From NCBI GenBank assembly GCA_007922195.1, contig ML682005.1:26757015-26821014 (forward strand): 64,000 bases of DNA, given 5' to 3'. Shown one piece after another: positions 55,301-64,000 of this stretch. This DNA comes from Podocnemis expansa. Its lineage: Eukaryota > Chordata > Testudines > Podocnemididae. A model generated the notes under the pieces. That model saw only the letters and a program-made list of their open reading frames with translations. It had not been told where the DNA came from and made no database searches. The stretch's first letter is position 1; every line of letters begins with the position of its first letter. The position numbers and the translations under genes are program-made.

Positions 55301-57690
55301 AATCAAGTAAATGGTTAAAATAATCTGTTACTGATTTCTATAAAATCTGTTAACTCATCTTTTCAAGAAAAAGAAGATTAGGGAAATACAGTGGATGTTC
55401 TTTTTAGACCACAGTTCTCAACAGCATAGTGTTAAAAATCTGTTGACAAAGGAAAGCATAAATTAATATGTCATGTCTACCACACTCATCTTCTGTCAAC
55501 AGATGTTTTCTATTCCTCACCATGAGAAACAGTTTTAGGGCTGCCACATACAAGAAGCTTGCTTATTTGTCTTATATAGGAAGTTTAGTTTTAATTTTAG
55601 TTTTAGCTGAGAGCAGGAATTTGTTTGGGATGATGTAGCTTAGAACAAATTTTGAAGTTGTTCATTCAGTGTTCCTAAGTTTGTCGACTTTCAAGGCAGG
55701 TCTCAGGATTGATGACGTATACTTCAAAATGATTGTAAAATATCTTTCCTCTTATAAAAACTATGTTTGATAACTAACAGATTGTCAAAAGCACAGTTGT
55801 TTCCCAAGGATTTAGCTTTGAGCTTACATTTGCAGTGCTTATTTCTGCTCAGCTACTATCTGGAGGACTGGAAAAAGAAGAGCCAGTTATATACGGTAGA
55901 GAAGCAAACAACTGTTCCCTACTTTCTTTTTCATAAAAGTGGATCTGAAAGTCATTGTAGCTCTAATGATAGAGCAGTGCAAAGTATATATCAATTGCAG
56001 AACATTATTCCTTAACTGCCAGAGTTTGGGAACATCACTCAGAGATGCCAGAACAGCATCTTGTCAACAGGTGTGTATAAGTAAAGGGGTAGTGTGACAT
56101 AGGGCAAAACTTTCACATCATCTCAGCATTAAACAGTGAATAGGCTTTTGGGTGAAGTGAAGTAAAAACAGGATGCTGTGTTGTTAAAGTTTGGAGATGT
56201 CTTCTTGTTCCCCCCCATCCCCCCCTGAGAGGCTGAGCACATTCAAATTCTACTAAAGTCATGGGAGCTAAGGGATGCTCAGCAGCTCTGAAAATCCAGC
56301 TGATAAAAAAATAGCACTGTTGTTTTTCTCCTTGCTCACGTTAGTTTGACGCAGTCTGGTCTGAGAAGCTGGCATGGCAATATTGCTGAAAGCTGATAAA
56401 CTGAATAGAGATTTGAACCACAATCTAGGTTATCATTCCTACCTAGCAGCCTTTTTACTGTCAGAATAAGAACTATCAGCTTTGCTTTCTAGGCCTGGAA
56501 TTTGAAAAAGTTCCATTAGGGAACCTCTCTTCCCTCTTTCTTTCTGTCTTCATACTATTGGGGTATGGAAGGATTTGGTGGCAAGTACAAACAATGACAC
56601 TTGTCACTGCTTGAGGAGGGATTTGAAGAATTTCTTCAGCAGAAGGGAGAGAAAGAGAAAAAAGTTCACATCAGCCTGGAGAGAGGAGTGAGGTTTGTTG
56701 ACTGACCTTAATGACAGATGCTCTTAATAGACTCTGCTGCCAAAACCCCATGGAGCTTCCTCAGTTGTCAGAGTTCTTCTTGCCCCTTTAGTAGCCCTTG
56801 ACCTCCTTTGTAGATAACTAAGCTTTCCCTCAGTAGTGAGGGGTGCCCCAGTCTCCATCTCCAGCTGCTGAAACCTTCCCTGAATTCCCTAGCAGTGACA
56901 ACAGCACTGAGGCAAATGGTTCATTCGTCTCCCAGATGATACAACCATCTTGCTTCTCCCCATTAGTCACAAGTGCTTAACCACACTTTGTCTCTCCATC
57001 CTCCACATGGGCTATGAACTTTTCCTAAAGAGCAGTACATCTTACTTCAAACAAGGTCTTGCATAAAAGACTGTTTGCCATGCTTTCTTCTTTCCTCTTT
57101 GTGTCTCTTCACAGCTGGAAATTTGAAAAGCAATGTTTGTGCTCAAAGTAATCTATTCCACTGAAGTATGGCAGGGCTCTTTTTTCTGTCCCTCTTTCTT
57201 TGCCCTGATACAAAGCTAATGTTCATCTGTGAGCAAAGGAACATACTTAGCTTGGTAAACATGTCAGAATAATTTGAAAAAATGTTAAACAACTTGGGCA
57301 TCCTGAAAACTGAGTGTTGCAATAGGCATTTTTGCTACAGTCTTGACTTCCTCTTATCTTCTTATCAGATGTTGCAGCCAGTCTGCAGGATAGATGTATC
57401 ATGTGAACAAGTGTCTGTGCAAAGGATTTTGAGGTGGGGAGGTGTTCTTTCTTACTGAAATAGACCAGGAAGTGTGTCAAGGGCACAGGACTAATTATCA
57501 TCAACTTGTCAGAGCACTGCCATTAGGAAGCAGATGTTCCTGAATAGGGTGCACTGATGACATCATGGCTTAACATTGGAATTAATGAAAGTGATCAACA
57601 TATTTTACAGTTAATTTAATATCCTTGGTGAAAAGAATTGAACTGATGATCCTAAAGATGAAACCTGCAGTTTTTCTTCAGACCAAACAC
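52303..57690. other. No recognised gene or repeat
   Basis: The longest stretch of the window without an identifiable element. The longest frame (183 codons, plus, 52886-53437) has Cys-rich text but no family motif and no splice-site support that I could establish. I do not call it a gene. Confidence 0.45.
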
Positions 57691-57696
57691 AGAATA

Positions 57697-58915
57697 AAAT
57701 CATAGAATTTTAGGGTTGGAGGGGACCTCAGAAGGTCATCTAGTCCAACCCCACTGTCAATTCCACCCTCATTCTTTTCTTCTAAACTAGCTGAATTCCC
57801 TCAGCCTCTCCTCAGAAGTCATGTGCTCCATCCCTCCAGTTACTTTTGTTGACCTCTCCAGGATTCCCTCCAATTTGTTCACATCATTTCAGTAGTGGGG
57901 GGCCAAAATTGGATACAGTACTCCAAATATGGCCTTGTAAGTGCCAGATAGGGAGGAATAATCACTTCTCTCAATCTACAGGCAACATTCCTTCTATGCA
58001 TCCCAGTATGTTGTTAGACTTCTTGGTAATAAGGACATTGTTGACTCATCCAGTTTCTTGCCAGTTGTAACACCCAGGACCTTTTCTGCAGAACTGCTGT
58101 GTAGCCAGTTGGTCCCCAGTCTGTAGCTGTGCATGGGATTCATGCCTCTTACATGCAGGACTCTGCACTTGTACTTGTTGAACCCCATTAGATTTCATTT
58201 GGCCCAATGCTCTAATTTCTCTAGGTCACTCTGTATCCTACCTCTGCCCTCCAGTGCATCTATCACTCCCTTCAGCTTAGTGTCATTTGCAAACTTGCTG
58301 AAGGTGTAGTACACTGCATCCTCCAGATCATTAATGAAGATGTTGAACAAAAATGGCCCCGCACCTACCTCTGGGGCACTCCACTTGTTACCCAGTGCCA
58401 ATGAAACATCAAACTGTTAATCACTACCTGTTGAATTGATTCTAACCAGCTTCCTGCCTACCTTATAGTCCATTCATCCAATCTATACTACTTTAATTGC
58501 TGACCAAAATACTGTGGGAGACCATATCAAAAACTTTCTAAATCATGTCCACCACTTTGCCCACATCCACAGAGAAGTTATCTCATCATAGAAGGCAATC
58601 AGGTTGGTCCAACATAACTTGTCCGTGGTGAATCCATGTTGACTGTTCCGGATCACCTTCCTTTCTTCCAAATGCCTCAAAACTGATTTCTTGAGGAGCT
58701 GCCTCATGATTTTTCTTGATACTGAGGTGAGGCTGACTGGTCTCTGGTTCCCTGGTACCTCCTCCTTCCCCATTTTGAAAATGGGCACTATATTTGCCTT
58801 TTTCCACTTGTCCGGAACCTCCCACAATCATCATGAGTTTTCAGAGCTAATGGCCGGTGGCATTGCAATCATATGAGCCAACTGCCTCAGTACCCTTGTT
58901 CACTTGGAATTCTGG
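57697..58915 (-). mobile_element. CR1 LINE, minus strand, RT to 3' end
   Basis: The 3' end on the plus strand reads 'tagaattttagggttggagg', 'ggacctcagaaggtcatcta' and 'gtccaacccc', the textbook reverse of a CR1 terminus. Upstream on the minus strand are GAGPFLFNIFINDLEDAVYY and FSKFANDTKLKGVIDALEGR (58195-58401), then VPDKWKKANIVPIFKMGKEE and GNQRPVSLTSVSRKIM (58543-58827). The catalytic FADDTK block reads FANDTK, so one aspartate is replaced by asparagine. It is 5'-truncated. Confidence 0.9.
58195..58827 (-). pseudogene. CR1 reverse transcriptase remnant
   Basis: Two minus-strand frames cover the middle of the RT. The 58543-58827 frame carries VPDKWKKANIVPIFKMGKEE, NQRPVSLTSVSRKIMRQLL and QHGFTTDKLCWTNLIAFYDE. 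The 58195-58401 frame carries PFLFNIFINDLED and FANDTKLKGV, then RIQSDLEKLEHWA. Between them the motif A text is missing or unreadable. It is a dead copy with a substituted catalytic residue. Confidence 0.88.
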
Positions 58916-59039
58916 ACATGGAGACAGAGCATATCAGCACGATTATATCTGGGTGATCTGCTGCATTGGGAAAGTTGCAGGATTTGAGCATTAATGGTGG
59001 TTCCTTGCTGGGGCCTTGTGGATTGGTAGTGGATCTTCA

Positions 59040-59645
59040 GGACAGGATGTCAGCCTTGCTGCTTTTGGTTTTGGGGTGATATGCGATGACAAAATGAAAT
59101 AAAATTAAAATACTGAAGCTGCTGTTTGTTTAAGGTTTTCCTCATATGTAGTTATTGGAGGTTTTTATGATCAGTAAATGCCTGGAATGGGTGGTGAGTT
59201 GTTTCCAGGTAGTGCCACTATTTTGCAAAGGCTGGTTTAACTCCAGCTATTCTTTACCAAGGATTTTGTACTTCAGCTTTGTGGAAGTGAGCTTCCTCAA
59301 GTAGTAAGTGCATTGATGTAAACCTTGTTCAGGAACAAGTGGTAGAGGGAGTACAGTGCTGATTGCCGTACTGGAGGTATCATCTTATAGAATGAAGGCT
59401 TGCATGACACTTGGATTAGCCAATGAGGTGCCAAAGTGAAGGGTGAGAATCAATCAATTAAATGCATGCTGTGCCTCAAGAAACCTATGCAATTGGTTGT
59501 TTTTCCAGAGGAGAATGGTGAGGAGCTCGGGTTTATCGATGAACAGTCAATAAACAGAGGGAAAGCCTATGAGGAGTTTCTAGTCACATGCTGTGTGGGG
59601 TGTCGACCAGTTTTGGATGTCTTTGACCTTGTGTGGGCCCAGATT
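59040..59645 (-). pseudogene. Ty3/gypsy pol remnant: RT thumb, tether and RNase H
   Basis: Conceptual minus-strand reading across stops gives VKDIQNWSTPHTACD, then a 'FxGFxxxYRxFI'-like stretch, NQLHRFLEAQHAFN, the RNase H start DTSSTAISTVL, RKLTSTKLKYKILGKE and HYLETTHHPFQAFTDHKNLQ. These follow the order of the gypsy RT thumb, tether and RNase H; the TDHKNLxY block is diagnostic. Stops and frameshifts make it non-functional. Confidence 0.75.
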
Positions 59646-59649
59646 GTCA

Positions 59650-60010
59650 AATAACACTGACATGACCTGGAGGAAGACCTTCCAGTTTGACGGTGCTATG
59701 CTGTCATACTCCAGGAAGAGGGAGGCCCAGTCAAAGGCTTCCTTGGACGGGAGACTGATAAACAGGCTCCTTTGTATGATGAGTAGTGTAGGTCTAAGTA
59801 TGTGTCATGAACAGGAGGTGGCATTAGTTTACAAAATCCCAGCATTGGTGGCCATTACTCCCAAACAAACTGTTTGCAGGTATATTGGAAAACAGGCTGC
59901 AAATGCTGTGTCTGGACTTTGGCATTTTCAGTATGGAGCTTTCTGATGTGCTCCTGTAATAGCTTGTTCTCTGAGGTTATCTGGACAATCTAGACCTGCA
60001 GGACCTGGTT
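59650..60010 (-). pseudogene. Ty3/gypsy gag remnant
   Basis: Minus-strand text HIRKLHTENAKVQTQHLQPV, then ISLPSKEAFDWASLFLEYD and NWKVFLQVMSVLFD. The pattern 'I.LL.G.A..WA..LLE' followed by 'W..F...M..VFD' is typical of gypsy gag. It joins the RT thumb text within a few codons near 59648. Confidence 0.65.
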
Positions 60011-60125
60011 GCCCACTAGAACTCAGGGACCCATGTAAGTATATCTCATGCTGCCAAAAGGGTTAGCCAAGTCTACTCTATGGGAACCAGGCCCATTCAT
60101 GTGGGAGTCTGTGAGCCATGCAATC

Positions 60126-60550
60126 TGTCATGGCCAGGGTGTTAGCAGTCTGATCTGGTAGACAGAGTGGGAGTCAGAAGCCATCCAGGTCAGATACCAG
60201 GAGATCAGAGACTGAGATATGCCAGAGGTCAGACTGAGAGTGAGGTGCCAGAAGACCAGCTTCGGATTACCAGGAAGTTAGAGTCAGGCAGTAGGTGCAA
60301 GTAGTGCCAGGAAAGTGGTCTTAAGTAGGGGAAACAGTTGTGTGGATGGCCTGTTCCTGTGCATGGGTTATATATGAAAAGTAAGACCCCTAGCATTCTG
60401 CCAATCAGATCCTGGGATTTGAGTCATCTGTTGGAGTCCAGCTGCTAGTTTTGGCAACTGTTAGCAGGTCACTGGGTAGCAGGTCAGAACTTACTGGCTC
60501 CACCCTGTGGAGCCGGGTTCAAGACCAGCAGTCCTTGTCATTGCCAGACT
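60126..60550 (-). repeat. Probable 5' LTR of the gypsy remnant
   Basis: Directly upstream of gag on the minus strand lies a non-coding stretch with a TATA-like catatataac (60367-60376) and repeats of 'ctggtatctgacc/ctctgacctctggc' text. It ends '..ccatgaca' at 60126, and LTRs end in CA. The outer boundary is approximate and no second LTR is available for comparison. Confidence 0.45.
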
Positions 60551-60749
60551 AAATAGTTTGTGGGATTCCTGCCAAGTAAAATCCTGTTTCTGAAGTCTCT
60601 GGTTCTTTTTCTGCCACAATCAGATTCCTTTGGCATGGTCTGTATCAGGTACTGGGGCATGTGGAAGGACTCTGTTTCAGTAGGGGCCTGCAACTGCAGT
60701 GCTTGCCCCAAGAGCTGATTTGTAAGCAGTTCTGATTCCTTTTCCACCT

Positions 60750-61840
60750 TCCCTTCAAGGTGCGTGCTAGTGTCTCTTTACCTCTCTAGGTCTCTGCAAA
60801 GGAGAGGATCAGCACAAGTCATGACTGAAGTGTATGAATGTAACCAGGTGGATACACCTGTAGCATCCCTGGCCTACAGTGTGCTTGGCTGAAACCTGTG
60901 GAAGGAAATATCATGCTTTCATGAGTACAATAAATATGAAATCTGACAATGTCAAAATGTGTAATGTTTTTGAGCTGGATTGGTAGTGAGAGAACCAAAT
61001 GGAAAGCCACAATTTAAGAAGAGAAAGCCTAATCTCAACACAAACAAGAAAAAAAACATATGTCCAGGAGCTTTAATACCATTGTAGGTACATGAGTATA
61101 CATTGCCTATCAGCTTAAAGGTACATGCTGGTAGATTTTTGGATATCTAATACATTCACATTTCTATTAAAACTGAGTAAAAAAGATTCAGATATAACCT
61201 TCCTCTCTTTAAAGCTGCACTACAGTTTAAAATCAAGATTGTGAATAGTGGGAAGAAGAACAATCCTTTTATTCCTATTTCTTTTCCATATGCATTGGAT
61301 AGTTAGGAAAGATGTTAATCATATTGTCACTTTCAATGCAGAGCAGATTATTTCTGACTTCTGAATGTAAAAAGTGACTCAGTATTTCACCCCACATATT
61401 AAATCTAATCCTGCATGTATATGTTTGTGTGTGTGTGATGCGCAAAGTCTAAAATAAATGAAGACGGATAGTTTTAGACGATGGTGCATGACTCATAATT
61501 TCTGCTCCTGCAGGGGCCTGACTAAGCAAAGAAAAAACCAAAACAAAATTAGAGCCAAAAGCAGTTTGTAGCCTCAGTAATTTAATAATGAATAAAACTA
61601 ATATTGAGCATTCATTTGTGTCATTATAAGGTATTCTCTTCAAAACAAATCTTTACTTCTGTTCCTACCCCTGTAAAATTGTCAATTGGAGCCTGTTATG
61701 TGGTCAGTGTGCATCACATTCATGATCCGAAATAGAAAGATTTTTGTGTATTTGGTGATATATAAAAATTGTAAATTTCATTAGCAATTTTGTATTTTTA
61801 ATAAAGGTCTAGATCCCCTCAGTCATCGCAGTAACACTTT
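60750..61840. other. No recognised gene
   Basis: AT-rich sequence with chance frames only. Confidence 0.5.
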
Positions 61841-61844
61841 AGAC

Positions 61845-62040
61845 TTTTCCTCTTCATAGCATTTTGTAAACATTAACTCACAACACTTCTATGGGGTAAC
61901 AAGTATATATTATTCCCATTTCACAGATGGGAGATTCAGACATAGGGATTGTGATTCAGTTGAGACCATAGAGGGAATCAGTTCAGGAATTAGGATCAGA
62001 ATATAGGAGATACGGACTCCCAGTTCTGTGGTCAGATAAC
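61845..62040 (+). repeat. MIR-like SINE
   Basis: 'acttctatggggtaacaagt', 'attcccatttcacagatggg' and 'agattcagacatagggattg', then 'gttcaggaattaggatcaga', reproduce the MIR core order. Confidence 0.75.
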
Positions 62041-63111
62041 AAAACCTGACCCCCCCCCCAGAGCAGGTTTGACAGTTATGTGCCAGCTGTGTCACAGAAG
62101 AATTCAGGCTTCAGTATTCTGACACTTGTTTAATATGTCTCTTTGTATTCTCCACGCTTCCCATACTCTTGTCTTCCTTAATGCATCTCCTGAATGCTGT
62201 AGCTCCTGCCACATTCCTGAAGCTGCTAGGTGGACAAGCCCACTTCTCATTTGTGTCATCTCTTTTGCTGTTTTGTTCTGTGCTCTGCATGAGTCTGTCA
62301 TATTGGGAAGCATATGAGAACAGAAGATCTTGGACATAAAAAAGAGCCTTTTTTTCTTCCTACCTACCAGTGTTTTCTGAATAAAAGGTCTCTGACCCTG
62401 GCTCTGTTGTTTTTTGAAGAGTAGGGAAGCTAGCGGGGCTGTGCATGTGTGTGCATGAAGTTATGGAGGGTCCTAATACTGACATAATGAGGTGAAAGGA
62501 ATTTTCCGGTGCCATAATAATGGGAGTGAGGGGACTGAAAACAGGTAGTGATGAAGTTTAATGACTGCCTTGTATTACAGAACTGGAGTAGGGAAGATGA
62601 TGTGGGTGGAGGAGCCCAACCCTATAATAATGGAGGTTGGGGACAATATAGTGGAGAAGCCTCTGCTGAGTAATGGAGAGAGAAATTGAAGGGGAGGTCA
62701 ATACTGCATTTATCATTCAGAAAGAAATTTGCAGAGGTCTGCCTGACCCCATTATATAGTATGAGGAATCTTCTTGCCTCCGCAGCCTCCCACAACCTCA
62801 GCCTTAACAGGTGTGCCTCCCATTACAGGTATGCTTCCTGTTTATTCATAAGGATGAAAATAATAACAATCATAAAATGGGTAGCAGAATCAAATTAATG
62901 TGGTCTCTTGGAGGAGAAATATTTACCCAATGAGTCCTGCCAGTTAGAGAGATTGGCATTAAACCTAGACATTACCTCATCTTCCTGGGCAGACAGCCTA
63001 TTTCTATGCTAAGCAAGTCTGCAGGAGTGAACAACTGAATACCTGCCTGATTAGCTGTGCAGCAGCAGATCCTGGTTGGAAGCGATTTCCCTTAGCACTT
63101 TCTTTCTCTTG
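62041..63111. other. No recognised gene
   Basis: Short overlapping frames (63-77 codons) at 62104-62337 on both strands and nothing with a motif. A C run lies at 62051-62059. Confidence 0.45.
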
Positions 63112-63140
63112 CGCTCTCTCTCTCTCTTTCTCTCTCTCTG
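63112..63140. repeat. CT-rich microsatellite
   Basis: CT dinucleotides with TTT interruptions. It lies 140 bases from a longer CT array. Confidence 0.85.
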
Positions 63141-63278
63141 CAAGGTTTGTCACTATGAATTATCAAACTGTTTTTCATCTTGAAGGGCACATTGCAGGGA
63201 AGATTTTCCAGACAGGTGGGCAAATATAAATGCGGATCTAAATCTGAAAGGTCAAGATGAACAGAAGGAAGAAAAGTA

Positions 63279-63281
<3 letters not shown>

Positions 63282-63330
<49 letters not shown>

Positions 63331-63332
63331 TC
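63282..63332. repeat. (TC)n microsatellite
   Basis: About 20 uninterrupted TC units followed by a T run. The reverse-strand frame through both CT arrays encodes only Arg-Glu repeats and is not a gene. Confidence 0.95.
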
Positions 63333-63349
63333 CAAAGTAGCAGTGCCAA

Positions 63350-64000
63350 CTAGGTGAAAACAGATTAATGAGGAAGATAGAAATAAGTTCTGAAAACTAA
63401 TTGGCTGCCGCTGATAATTTCTTTAGCTTTGTTCTTGGGTAACAAATCTTATGATCCTTTGCCAGGAGTAGAATCATAGCCTATCAGAGTAATACAGTTA
63501 GCACTAGTATAGCATCCTGTATCAGAGACCTTTAAATAATTAAGCCAGATAATACACCCTGAGACAGTAAGAGCTTGGTGAGCATGCTGCCATCTCAGGC
63601 ACCCCTGAATCATTTTGCCCTGGGAAGACAGAATTGCTCAGGACCTCTCTTGACTACTCTGTTTTCCTCTCTGCATGACTCAGAAAACGAAAGACAGAAT
63701 TTTGCCCCAGGTGATTTGTGAAAGATCTTCTAGTGATTCAGTGGTATACTTAGGAGCCATAACTCCTGCTGCTGTCACTAGACCACTGGGAGCTTTTGCG
63801 TGGTAAATAACAAATGAGTGCAATGTATAAAATGTATCTTCATTTTAAAACAATATCACCTCCACATTTTTCCTCCTTTGGATTCATTATTTGTCTAATG
63901 AAGATGATGTAAGTAGTGTGCTCTATGGAGTGTAGTCACAGTAACATTGAGCCCTTTGTTCTTCATCTCTTGGTGGGGGGGAGTTTAGAAATCTAAAATA
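63350..64000. other. No recognised feature to the window end
   Basis: Unique-looking sequence with no open frame of note. Confidence 0.5.

Larger units (their letters stand above)
58960..60550 (-). mobile_element. Ty3/gypsy LTR retrotransposon remnant, internally deleted
   Basis: On the minus strand, an LTR-like zone (about 60126-60550) is followed by gag text, then directly by the reverse-transcriptase end and RNase H, so most of pol is missing. The element abuts the CR1 copy near 58.92 kb and no 3' LTR is recognisable. All frames contain stops. It is a vertebrate genomic retrotransposon of the gypsy type. Confidence 0.75.

Noticed and set aside
60538..60747. 69-codon minus-strand frame upstream of the gypsy LTR-like region
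   Set aside because: It lies outside the gag region I can align, shows no gag motif and may be chance sequence.
63092..63349. 85-codon minus-strand frame with Arg-Glu repeats
   Set aside because: It is the translation of CT microsatellites.

Overview
The window looks like repeat-rich, non-coding DNA from a reptile, most likely a turtle; that assignment is an inference. It rests on the mix of old and young transposons: several CR1-type LINEs on both strands, MIR-like SINEs, one Ty3/gypsy fragment, many short hAT-type and Harbinger-type elements, an autonomous-sized Harbinger transposon, and a dispersed family read here as Penelope-like. I recognise no exon of a host protein-coding gene, no tRNA or rRNA gene and no CRISPR array. 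The window is probably intergenic or the inside of a long intron. Most open frames over 60 codons are chance frames, or frames of decayed mobile elements.

Layout. 1-5.7 kb: AT-rich unique DNA with simple repeats. 6.1-7.0 kb: a 932-bp hAT-like non-autonomous element carrying a G-rich minisatellite and two strong hairpins. 8.4-9.0 kb: a reverse-strand remnant of a non-CR1 LINE reverse transcriptase. 9.06-13.4 kb: a long, decayed plus-strand CR1-type LINE (SGNH-hydrolase-like ORF1, then endonuclease, then reverse transcriptase), broken by two hAT-like insertions. 13.81-17.90 kb: a 4.09-kb Harbinger transposon. 18.6 kb: a small hAT-like element. 20.9-25.7 kb: a Penelope-like end, a MIR-like SINE, a CR1 3' fragment and a long minus-strand CR1 with a nested element. 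26.3 kb: an 8-bp-duplicating element with an internal tandem copy. 28.6-29.5 kb: MIR-like SINEs and a Penelope-like end split by a 125-bp insertion. 30.8-31.1 kb: an inverted-repeat-rich element. 33.2-33.8 kb: Penelope-like pieces around a Harbinger end, including a hammerhead-ribozyme-like core. 36.8-41.5 kb: CR1 3' ends, a head-to-head Penelope-like palindrome, a MIR and a GC-rich element. 42.5-51.5 kb: scattered small elements. 52-57.7 kb: nearly featureless. 57.7-60.7 kb: a minus-strand CR1 abutting a minus-strand Ty3/gypsy remnant. 61.8-64 kb: a MIR and CT microsatellites.

The centrepiece is the Harbinger element. Its two genes converge. The plus-strand one encodes a HARBI1-type DDE nuclease with a CCAAT/TATA promoter. 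The minus-strand one encodes a Myb/SANT-like DNA-binding protein. Their AATAAA signals lie back-to-back about 33 bases apart. Both ends are filled with palindromic TTTCGAAA-type motifs that could be binding sites for the Myb protein. The transposase keeps its D, D and E residues but has three in-frame stops, so this copy is dead. A matching terminal piece at 33.3 kb shows that the family has other copies.
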